Positions 1-5,598 of a stretch of 6,934 nucleotides of DNA are shown in pieces; the first letter of the stretch is position 1, and each line of letters begins with the position of its first letter. The notes beneath the pieces were generated by a model. The model made no database searches and was not told the DNA's origin. It worked only from the letters and a program-made list of their open reading frames with translations. Source of the stretch: Chitinophagaceae bacterium (GTDB lineage Bacteria > Bacteroidota > Bacteroidia > Chitinophagales > Chitinophagaceae); contig DOMR01000075.1 in the NCBI GenBank assembly GCA_003509845.1, positions 1 to 6,934 of the forward strand, in the 5' to 3' direction. The position numbers and the translations under genes were made by a program.

Positions 1-35
1 AAAACAATTGGGATGGATTACCTATAAAAAATTAA
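1..35 (+). other. Possible 3' end of an upstream gene (frame uncertain)
   Basis: The first bases are less A-rich than what follows and may be the end of a gene cut by the window edge. All three plus frames are open at the edge. They close at 25-27 (ending ...GMDYL), 33-35 (ending ...NNWDGLPIKN) and 62-64 (ending ...LKKINSTSTI). The frame stopping at 33-35 gives the most protein-like tail, and the A/T-rich tract begins about there, but this is a weak preference. The peptide is too short to assign any family, and a non-coding origin is also possible. Confidence 0.25.
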
Positions 36-77
36 AAAAAATAAATAGTACATCAACTATTTAGTATTTTCACTATC

Positions 78-713
78 ATGGCAAAAGCTAAAAAACCAAA
101 ACACGTTGCAGTAGCCGGTAATATCGGCGCTGGTAAAACTACTTTAACTGAAATGTTAAGTAAGCATTATCGTTGGATACCTCAATTTGAGGATGTGGAT
201 CATAATCCCTACTTAACTGATTTTTACGATGACATGCCGCGCTGGAGTTTTAATTTACAAATTTATTTTTTGCATGGTCGTTTGAATCAAATATTAGATA
301 TTCAAAGAGGAACAGAAACCATTATTCAAGATAGAACGATTTACGAGGATGCAAATATTTTTGCGCCCAACTTACATGAGATGGGATTAATGAGTAAGCG
401 TGACTATGATAATTACTACGGATTTTTTAGCACCATTAAAACAATGGTACAACCTCCTGACTTATTAATTTATTTAAAAGCATCTGTCCCTACGCTTGTT
501 TCTCAAATTCAAAAAAGAGGAAGAGAATACGAGGAAAATATTCGTTTGGATTATTTAAAAAAGTTGAATGAGTATTACAATAAATGGATTGAGGGTTATA
601 AAGAAGGTCCATTATTGATCATTGATTGTGATAAAAATAAATTCGGCGAAAACGAAGAAGATTTAGGCGAAATTATAAGCAAGGTAGACGGCATGTTGTA
701 CGGCTTATTTTAA
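78..713 (+). CDS. Deoxynucleoside kinase (dNK family)
   Basis: This 211-residue cytosolic kinase should transfer the gamma phosphate of ATP to the 5'-hydroxyl of deoxynucleosides, the first step of deoxynucleotide salvage. A P-loop, GNIGAGKTT, lies at residues 14-22 directly after the first beta strand. The DRT motif (85-87), followed by IYED, matches the D/E-R-S/T signature of the dNK/thymidine kinase 2 family. An Arg-rich LID segment, KRGREYE, lies at 146-152. The stretch around W56-Q61 fits the nucleoside pocket, where a Gln contacts the base. The length is normal for bacterial members. The ATG at 78 is the first possible start after an in-frame stop at 42-44, and it leaves a short Lys-rich tail before the fold. 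No Shine-Dalgarno is seen. The next gene starts 10 bases after the stop, so the two are probably co-transcribed. Base preference (dAdo, dGuo, dCyd or dThd) cannot be read from sequence alone. Confidence 0.93.
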   Translation: MAKAKKPKHVAVAGNIGAGKTTLTEMLSKHYRWIPQFEDVDHNPYLTDFYDDMPRWSFNLQIYFLHGRLNQILDIQRGTETIIQDRTIYEDANIFAPNLHEMGLMSKRDYDNYYGFFSTIKTMVQPPDLLIYLKASVPTLVSQIQKRGREYEENIRLDYLKKLNEYYNKWIEGYKEGPLLIIDCDKNKFGENEEDLGEIISKVDGMLYGLF

Positions 714-723
714 TCCCATCGTC

Positions 724-2130
724 ATGAACGCAATTACAACACAAATACTTGAACAATTTAAATTAATTGTTGGCTCCGAGTATGTTTTTACCGATGCTGA
801 TAGTATTGAAAAATATGGCAAGGACGAAACGGAACAATTGCATTATGCCCCGCAAGTAATTGTTAAGCCAAGGCAAGCTTCCGAAATTGCCCAACTACTA
901 AAAATTTGTAACGAACATTTAATTCCTGTGACACCAAGAGGTGCAGGAACTGGTTTAACCGGTGGTGCACTTCCGCACTTAGGCGGATTGGTGATTTCTA
1001 TGGAAAGATTCAATACCATTTTAGAAATAGACGAAAGAAATTTACAAGTGACCACCGAGCCTGGTGTGATTACAGAAATGCTGCAAGATGCAGTTAAAGA
1101 AAAAGGATTGTTTTATCCGCCTGATCCTGCGAGTAAAGGCAGTTGTTTTATTGGTGGTAATATTTCAGAAAACTCAGGCGGCCCAAAAGCAGTTAAATAC
1201 GGCGTGGTAAAAGATTACGTATTAAACTTAGAAGTAGTACTTCCCAATGGGGAAATAATTTGGACCGGTTCCAATGTATTAAAAAATGCCACTGGTTATA
1301 ATATCACACAACTCATAGTGGGTAGCGAAGGCACTTTAGGTATTGTAACTAAAATAGTATTAAGATTAATTCCACATCCCAAGTTTGATTTATTAATGCT
1401 AGCCCCTTTTAATAGTTTGGAAAAAGCAAGCGAAGCGGTGAGTGCAATTTTTAGAGCTGGCATTACCCCAAGTGCAATGGAATTAATGGAAATAGATGCC
1501 ATTACCCTTTCATCTAAAATTTTGGACAGCACGGCCATCCCACTAACTGAAAATTTAGCGGCACATTTAATTATTGAAGTGGATGGTAATAATATGGATG
1601 TACTGATGAGTGAAATGGAAGCCATTTCGGAAGTACTTTCCCAATTTGACGCAGGAGAATTGTTTTTCGCTGATGATGCACAACAAAAAAATGAACTTTG
1701 GAAAATACGTCGCAAAGCCAATGAAGCTGCGGTGATGGCGGGTTATACCATTGAGGAAGATACGGTAGTGCCTAGGGCAGAACTACCTAAATTAATAAAA
1801 GGGGTCAAAGAATTAGGCGCACAAAATGGATTTAAAGTGGTTTGTTATGGTCATGCAGGTGATGGTAATTTACATATCAGAATAAACCACCCTACGATTA
1901 AAAAAAGTTATGGTAGTGATGAAATGAATACCATCTTAAAAAAATTATTTGAACTTGTTAAGGAATTAGGCGGTACCATTAGTGGCGAACATGGTATTGG
2001 GCTGATACAAAAATCATATATGCCGGTGCTATTTAACGAAGTGTCGCTTGAACTAATGCGCGGCATAAAAAATACATTTGACCCTAATCATATTTTAAAT
2101 AGTGGTAAAATTTTTGATTATAAAAAGTAA
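724..2130 (+). CDS. FAD-linked D-2-hydroxyacid / D-lactate dehydrogenase, GlcD-like
   Basis: This 468-residue flavoprotein belongs to the PCMH-type FAD-binding oxidase family (GlcD, respiratory D-lactate dehydrogenase). It is predicted to oxidise D-lactate, glycolate or another D-2-hydroxyacid and pass electrons to the respiratory chain. The N-terminal FAD domain carries PRGAGTGLTGGA (71-82), PDPASKGS...GGNISENSGG (134-153) and IVGSEGTLGIVT (198-209). The C-terminal cap domain has the conserved YGHAGDGNLH (375-384), whose histidines line the substrate and metal site in relatives. GEHGIG (421-426) and the terminal FDPNHILNSGKI (452-463) follow. The length is close to E. coli GlcD, which I recall as about 500 residues. 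There is no fused or adjacent GlcE, or GlcF-like Fe-S subunit, so this is probably a single-subunit D-lactate-type enzyme. It follows the kinase by 10 bases, with no Shine-Dalgarno. The exact substrate is uncertain; 2-hydroxyglutarate is an alternative. Confidence 0.92.
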   Translation: MNAITTQILEQFKLIVGSEYVFTDADSIEKYGKDETEQLHYAPQVIVKPRQASEIAQLLKICNEHLIPVTPRGAGTGLTGGALPHLGGLVISMERFNTILEIDERNLQVTTEPGVITEMLQDAVKEKGLFYPPDPASKGSCFIGGNISENSGGPKAVKYGVVKDYVLNLEVVLPNGEIIWTGSNVLKNATGYNITQLIVGSEGTLGIVTKIVLRLIPHPKFDLLMLAPFNSLEKASEAVSAIFRAGITPSAMELMEIDAITLSSKILDSTAIPLTENLAAHLIIEVDGNNMDVLMSEMEAISEVLSQFDAGELFFADDAQQKNELWKIRRKANEAAVMAGYTIEEDTVVPRAELPKLIKGVKELGAQNGFKVVCYGHAGDGNLHIRINHPTIKKSYGSDEMNTILKKLFELVKELGGTISGEHGIGLIQKSYMPVLFNEVSLELMRGIKNTFDPNHILNSGKIFDYKK

Positions 2131-2141
2131 GCAAAATAGAG

Positions 2142-2151
2142 TATTCGAATA
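2142..2151. repeat. Perfect 10-base palindrome downstream of the dehydrogenase
   Basis: TATTCGAATA, 11 bases past the dehydrogenase stop, is its own reverse complement. The surrounding 91-base gap (2131-2221) also has an odd palindrome, AAGCA-A-TGCTT, at 2167-2177. Neither is followed by a T-run, so neither looks like an intrinsic terminator. I saw no promoter match to the Bacteroidota -7 consensus in this gap. Either could be an operator half-site or chance in AT-rich DNA. Confidence 0.2.
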
Positions 2152-2221
2152 AATGCAGTAATTATAAAGCAATGCTTAAATATTCTCAAGATAAAAAATA
2201 ACAAAACAGTAACTCGATCCC

Positions 2222-2821
2222 ATGCATCTTAAAAACATTATCCTAGCTACAATTATCTTATTCAGCATTACTGCGCAAGCGCAAACCACTATCACTACCA
2301 ATAAAATTTTAGATAAAAAACCGGTTTTCGTGGGTGGCGGATTGGTATTAGGTGGCGGCGCGCATAGCTTTCAGATGGGTTTGAATCCTGAAATTATAAA
2401 AAGCTTTACGCCGTATTTGGATGGCGGTTTGGCGATGAATATATATTATGAGCTATACAATGCCTCTGAGTTTAGCGATATTCGAAGTCGCAATTTTAGA
2501 TTAGGTATTGGTGCATTTACGCGTATTTGGCCGATAGAAAGTTTTTTTATCCAAGTGCAACCTGAATATAATTATGCATGGATCAAACAAAAGGATACAA
2601 AATCAGGACAAGCTGGTTCTACTAATTTTGGCGCTGAAAGCATATTGGCAGGCGTTGGGTATGGCAAACGCGGTGCATCAGGGATTAGTTATTTTTCAAT
2701 TATGATTGATTTATTGAACAACCCACAATCACAATACAATGGTATTTTAAACAGAAAAGAGCCTGTATTTAGAGCAGGTATTGGATTTCCACTAAGATTC
2801 GGACCTAAGGTTACTCGCTAA
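2222..2821 (+). CDS. Exported protein of unknown function, probably a small outer-membrane beta-barrel
   Basis: I do not recognise the family. The 199-residue product begins with a clear Sec signal peptide: positive residues near K4, a hydrophobic core at about 6-17, and AQA-Q at 18-21 for cleavage after residue 20. The mature part has little helical or repeat character. It shows alternating, Gly- and aromatic-rich stretches suited to beta strands at about 36-46, 64-77, 90-103, 106-119, 138-148, 153-164 and 183-193, with short turns between, as in small outer-membrane barrels. The last strand ends at F193 with a six-residue tail rather than a terminal aromatic, which is slightly atypical. No catalytic motif, Cys pair or lipobox is visible. 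It stands alone: 91 bases from the upstream gene and convergent with the downstream one. The ATG at 2222 is supported by the signal peptide starting right there. A periplasmic soluble beta protein is an alternative. Confidence 0.8.
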   Translation: MHLKNIILATIILFSITAQAQTTITTNKILDKKPVFVGGGLVLGGGAHSFQMGLNPEIIKSFTPYLDGGLAMNIYYELYNASEFSDIRSRNFRLGIGAFTRIWPIESFFIQVQPEYNYAWIKQKDTKSGQAGSTNFGAESILAGVGYGKRGASGISYFSIMIDLLNNPQSQYNGILNRKEPVFRAGIGFPLRFGPKVTR

Positions 2822-2838
2822 AATTTGAGCTTAGGTTT
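2801..2838 (+). terminator. Candidate terminator hairpin at a convergent gene junction
   Basis: ACCTAAG (2803-2809) is exactly complementary to CTTAGGT (2830-2836), and two outer G-U pairs (2801-2802 with 2837-2838) can extend the stem. CTC (2814-2816) and GAG (2827-2829) can pair inside it after a four-base bulge. On the plus strand a T-rich stretch (TTTCTTCGCTTT) overlaps and follows the right arm. The left arm lies within the last codons of the upstream gene and the right arm within the 28-base gap. Its place between two convergent genes suits a shared terminator, but the loop is long and the U-tract is broken. On the minus strand there is no T-run. Confidence 0.35.
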
Positions 2839-2841
2839 CTT

Positions 2842-2856
2842 CGCTTTAATTAAGCG
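2842..2856. repeat. Short inverted repeat over the LOG stop codon
   Basis: CGCTT (2842-2846) and AAGCG (2852-2856) can form a five-base stem around the five-base loop TAATT. It spans the stop codon of the minus-strand LOG gene and sits just beyond the larger hairpin at 2801-2838. It may add to the convergent termination signal, but it is small enough to be chance. Confidence 0.2.
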
Positions 2857-3395
2857 GTATGAAAAAAATCCTTAATCTCTTCAAGTGTTGCACAAATCTG
2901 CAAACGATACCTACTACGTTCGTATAAAAAATCTTCTTCCTCCATTTTTTGAATCATTGCAATTAAAGGATCATAAAATCCTTGATAATTATATAGTACT
3001 ATTTTTTTATCGTGGATACTTAAGTTGTTCCAAACAAGCATTTCAAAAAGCTCATCAAATGTTCCCAAGCCACCTGGCAGTACAATGGCAGCCTCCCCTT
3101 TTTCATACAATAGCATTTTACGCGCGTGCATATTTTCGGTAACAATCAATTCCGTTAATCCTTTGTGTTCGGCTTCCCACTCTAATAAAACCTTTGGAAT
3201 GATGCCCACCACCTTGCCTCCTTTTGCTAAACACGCATTAGCTGTGGCACCCATTAATCCTTTATTTCCGCCTCCATAGATAAGTGTGATATGATCTTCC
3301 GCAAACCAAGTACCTAAATCCATAGCCATTTGTTCAAAAGCGGGATTTTTACCCGATTTGGAACCGCAAAACAGTGTAATGGCATGAATGGTCAT
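2850..3395 (-). CDS. LOG-family (TIGR00730-type) nucleotide 5'-monophosphate phosphoribohydrolase
   Basis: This 181-residue Rossmann-fold protein belongs to the LONELY GUY family, whose members split the N-glycosidic bond of nucleoside 5'-monophosphates, releasing the base and ribose 5-phosphate. In plants the substrate is a cytokinin nucleotide; in bacteria AMP-like nucleotides are common. The hallmark PGGLGTFDE lies at 107-115. Other family elements are FCGSKSG (9-15), YGGGNKGLMG (40-49) and MHARK (89-93), whose Arg and Lys fit the phosphate-binding region. All key residues are present and the length is typical for the short LOG class. The ATG at 3395 places the first beta strand immediately after the start, and AAGGA lies four bases upstream. 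It is the only minus-strand gene here, convergent with the barrel gene and divergent from the symporter. Without cytokinin genes nearby, nucleotide turnover is more likely than hormone synthesis. Older annotation of such genes as lysine decarboxylase is misleading. Confidence 0.92.
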   Translation of the reverse strand: MTIHAITLFCGSKSGKNPAFEQMAMDLGTWFAEDHITLIYGGGNKGLMGATANACLAKGGKVVGIIPKVLLEWEAEHKGLTELIVTENMHARKMLLYEKGEAAIVLPGGLGTFDELFEMLVWNNLSIHDKKIVLYNYQGFYDPLIAMIQKMEEEDFLYERSRYRLQICATLEEIKDFFHTA

Positions 3396-3399
3396 AAAA

Positions 3400-3404
3400 T
3401 CCTT
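3400..3404 (-). promoter_or_regulatory. Weak Shine-Dalgarno-like AAGGA before the LOG start
   Basis: On the minus strand AAGGA ends four bases before the ATG at 3395. The spacing is shorter than usual and this genome otherwise seems not to use Shine-Dalgarno sites, so it may be fortuitous. It nonetheless agrees with the chosen start. Confidence 0.22.
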
Positions 3405-3425
3405 TTTGTGCTTAATAATATCGAA

Positions 3426-3458
3426 TTTAGTTAAAATTAAAAGATTGTCTTTACTTTG
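3426..3458 (+). promoter_or_regulatory. Candidate Bacteroidota-type promoter for the symporter unit
   Basis: TTACTTTG at 3451-3458 matches the Bacteroidota -7 consensus TAnnTTTG at all fixed positions but one. A TTTA at 3426-3429, 21 bases upstream, is a one-mismatch form of the -33 TTTG. Transcription would begin near 3465, giving a leader of about 15 bases to the ATG at 3480. The 84-base spacer is AT-rich and lies between divergent genes, so promoters are expected there. A weaker minus-strand -7 candidate, TAAATTCG (3429 to 3422), has no good -33 partner. Confidence 0.3.
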
Positions 3459-3479
3459 CTTGAACTAATTTAATCACCT

Positions 3480-4946
3480 ATGAGCGCTCCCTTATTATTC
3501 CTATTTGTAGTACTCTATTTTTTAGTCCTACTTGCCGTTGCAAAAGTGACAGGGAAAAATAGTAATAATATGTCCTTTTTTATAGGTAATAAAAATAGTA
3601 ACTGGATGCTGGTTGCCTTTGGAATGATTGGAACCTCATTAAGTGGTGTCACTTTTGTAAGCGTTCCTGGGGCAGTTGGAAAAGACGGATTTCATTATTT
3701 ACAAATTACCATTGGCTACCTAATTGGCTATTTCGCGATTGCTTATGTTTTATTACCCATCTATTATAAGATGAACCTGACTTCTATCTATAACTATTTA
3801 GAACAAAGATTGGGTTTTGGCGCTTATAAAACAGGTGCCTCTTTTTTCATACTATCCAGAACTTTGGGCGCTACGGCAAGATTATATTTGGTGGTAAAAA
3901 TTTTACAAGTATTTATTTTAGATAATTTACATGTTCCTTTTTGGGCAACCACGGTTGTGATCCTTGCTATGATTTTGTTGTATACCTATGAAGGGGGTGT
4001 GAAAACAATTGTATATACAGATACCTTACAAACATCAGGTATGCTATTGGGCTTAATTATTTGTAGTATTTATATTTTATCCAACCTCCACTTATCCGTG
4101 GGAGATGCATTAGTTGCTATGCAAGCGAAAGGTATTGCAACCGTTTTTAATCCGGATGTGAATGCGAAATCATTTTTTCTAAAACAAATTATCGGAGGTG
4201 CTTTCATTACCCTTACTATGACTGGCTTAGATCAAGAAATGATGCAAAAAAATATTTCTGTAAAAAACTTGAAAGATGCGCAAAAAAACATGATCACAAT
4301 TGGATTCACCATGTTATTTGTGATCAGCTTGTTTTTGTTTTTAGGAGGCCTACTTCATTTATATGCTGCGCAATTAAATGTGACTGCAGTAGGCGATGAC
4401 TTGTTCCCCACCTTGGCCTTACAACATATGCCGCCTTATTTATCCATCATTTTTATTTTAGCATTGATATCGGCTTTATTCCCAAGTGCCGATGGTGCCA
4501 TTACTGCACTTACTTCTAGTTTTTGTATTGATATCGTTGGCATGCAAAGAAATACCCAATGGGATGAAGCCAAAAAGAAAAAAATTCGTCAACGAATTCA
4601 TTTAGGTTTTGCTTTTCTTTTTTTAATTATCGTTTTGGTATTTAAATGGATTGATAATAAAAGTATTATTGATTTATTATTAAAAATCGCCTCCTATACC
4701 TATGGGCCTTTATTAGGCTTATTTGCATTTGGCATTTTAACCAAAAGAAGCATTAAAGATAAATGGGCATTTTTACCTTGCTTTATTGCCCCCCTATTAT
4801 GTTTATTGCTTGACTACTTACAACCTTACTTCTTTGGCTCAGCCCCTACCAGCTTTAGAATTGGTCAGGAATTGCTGATCATTAATGGCTTATTTACATT
4901 TTTAGGATTGTTGTTAATTTCATCGCCGAATAGCGAAAAAAAATAG
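3480..4946 (+). CDS. Sodium:solute symporter (SSS family), substrate unknown
   Basis: This 488-residue inner-membrane transporter should import a small solute driven by the Na+ gradient. About 13 hydrophobic segments are visible, at roughly 3-22, 44-63, 75-95, 118-144, 155-170, 180-202, 233-250, 272-294, 318-345, 373-391, 396-420, 427-447 and 463-482, matching the LeuT-fold SSS layout. Family marks include GTSLSGVTFVSVPG (51-64) in the second helix, the EGGVKTIVYTDTLQ stretch (171-184), TGLDQEMMQ (248-256), and FPSADGAITALTSS (334-347), where Ser/Thr residues fit the Na+ site. A charged loop (KKKKIRQR) at 365-372 should be cytoplasmic. The substrate class (sugar, amino acid, proline, pantothenate, sialic acid) cannot be decided. 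The ATG at 3480 leaves a normal short N-terminus before the first helix. It is first in a tight unit with the methyltransferase, which starts 11 bases after its stop. Confidence 0.92.
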   Translation: MSAPLLFLFVVLYFLVLLAVAKVTGKNSNNMSFFIGNKNSNWMLVAFGMIGTSLSGVTFVSVPGAVGKDGFHYLQITIGYLIGYFAIAYVLLPIYYKMNLTSIYNYLEQRLGFGAYKTGASFFILSRTLGATARLYLVVKILQVFILDNLHVPFWATTVVILAMILLYTYEGGVKTIVYTDTLQTSGMLLGLIICSIYILSNLHLSVGDALVAMQAKGIATVFNPDVNAKSFFLKQIIGGAFITLTMTGLDQEMMQKNISVKNLKDAQKNMITIGFTMLFVISLFLFLGGLLHLYAAQLNVTAVGDDLFPTLALQHMPPYLSIIFILALISALFPSADGAITALTSSFCIDIVGMQRNTQWDEAKKKKIRQRIHLGFAFLFLIIVLVFKWIDNKSIIDLLLKIASYTYGPLLGLFAFGILTKRSIKDKWAFLPCFIAPLLCLLLDYLQPYFFGSAPTSFRIGQELLIINGLFTFLGLLLISSPNSEKK

Positions 4947-4957
4947 AACTTTGACTA

Positions 4958-5596
4958 ATGGATTTTATACACCCTTTAGCCAACGAATACGCAGCGCAAT
5001 ATAGCAATGCTACTCCCGCCTATTTAAAGGAGGTATACGAAACTACCTTAGCCACACAACCGCATGCCCATATGCAGAGCAGTTGGACCCAAGGGGGTTT
5101 CCTAAGCTTAATCAGTAAATTATTACAACCCAAGTATATTTTAGAATTAGGTACCTTCTCGGGCTTTAGCGCCATGTGCTTGGCCGAAGGCTTAGTACAT
5201 GACGGACAATTGCACACCCTTGAATTAAGAGAACCCGATGGAATCAATGCACAAAACAATATCAATCATAGTCCACATAAGGATAAAATAAAAATTCATG
5301 TGGGCGATGCTGGTGAAACTTTACAACATTTAACCGCTCCATGGGATATTGTATTCATAGATGCGGATAAAGTGAATTACGCCAAGTATTACCAAATGAT
5401 TTTTCCGCACGTAAAAACAAATGGTTTAATTATTGCGGACAATGTGTTGTTTCATGGGGAAGTATTCAACGAAACATTGAAAGGTAAAAATGCAAAAGCG
5501 ATACACGCATTTAATGAAATGATAATGTTGGACCAATTGGCAGACACGGTGTTATTAACGGTTAGAGATGGATTAAGTTTAATCAGAAAAAAATAA
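4958..5596 (+). CDS. Cation-dependent class I O-methyltransferase (CCoAOMT/COMT type)
   Basis: This 212-residue cytosolic enzyme is predicted to transfer methyl from S-adenosylmethionine to a hydroxyl, typically of a catechol-like substrate, with a divalent cation. The SAM motif I is LELGTFSGFS (62-71), and an acidic residue closes the second strand (LELRE, 88-92). VGDAGETL (115-122) follows, then DIVFIDADKVNY (130-141) and DNVLFHG (161-167). By comparison with plant CCoAOMT, D135 with D161 and N162 should form the metal site, and D137-K138 lie near the substrate. RDGLSLIRK at the C-terminus is also typical. Length is normal for bacterial members. The start at 4958 follows the symporter by 11 bases with no Shine-Dalgarno, and the next gene begins 2 bases after its stop, so co-transcription and possibly translational coupling are likely. 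The physiological acceptor is unknown, as for most bacterial homologues. Confidence 0.93.
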   Translation: MDFIHPLANEYAAQYSNATPAYLKEVYETTLATQPHAHMQSSWTQGGFLSLISKLLQPKYILELGTFSGFSAMCLAEGLVHDGQLHTLELREPDGINAQNNINHSPHKDKIKIHVGDAGETLQHLTAPWDIVFIDADKVNYAKYYQMIFPHVKTNGLIIADNVLFHGEVFNETLKGKNAKAIHAFNEMIMLDQLADTVLLTVRDGLSLIRKK

Positions 5597-5598
5597 AC

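Noticed and set aside
61..77. Possible promoter -7 element (TTAGTATTTTC) just before the kinase start
   Set aside because: It fits TAnnTTTG poorly (no final TTTG), lies too close to the ATG, and no -33 element is seen upstream.
1296..1721. Long open frame on the minus strand inside the dehydrogenase gene
   Set aside because: It lies wholly antisense to a strongly conserved FAD-oxidase coding region, has a Ser/Ile-rich composition with no domain, and is explained as a codon-bias shadow.
2885..3279. Two overlapping plus-strand open frames across the LOG gene
   Set aside because: Both are antisense to the conserved LOG motifs (PGGLGTFDE and YGGG regions) and have no recognisable fold or start signal.
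2850..3395. Reading the LOG gene as a lysine decarboxylase or plant-type cytokinin synthesis gene
   Set aside because: The PGGxGTxxE motif defines the phosphoribohydrolase LOG family, there is no pyridoxal-phosphate lysine motif, and no isopentenyltransferase or P450 gene is nearby.
5026..5034. Perfect Shine-Dalgarno-like AAAGGAGGT inside the O-methyltransferase gene
   Set aside because: It encodes part of Leu-Lys-Glu-Val in the conserved reading frame, no ATG follows at suitable spacing, and this genome shows little Shine-Dalgarno use.
5020..5265. Minus-strand open frame inside the O-methyltransferase gene
   Set aside because: It is antisense to the SAM-binding motif I region and its translation resembles no protein family.
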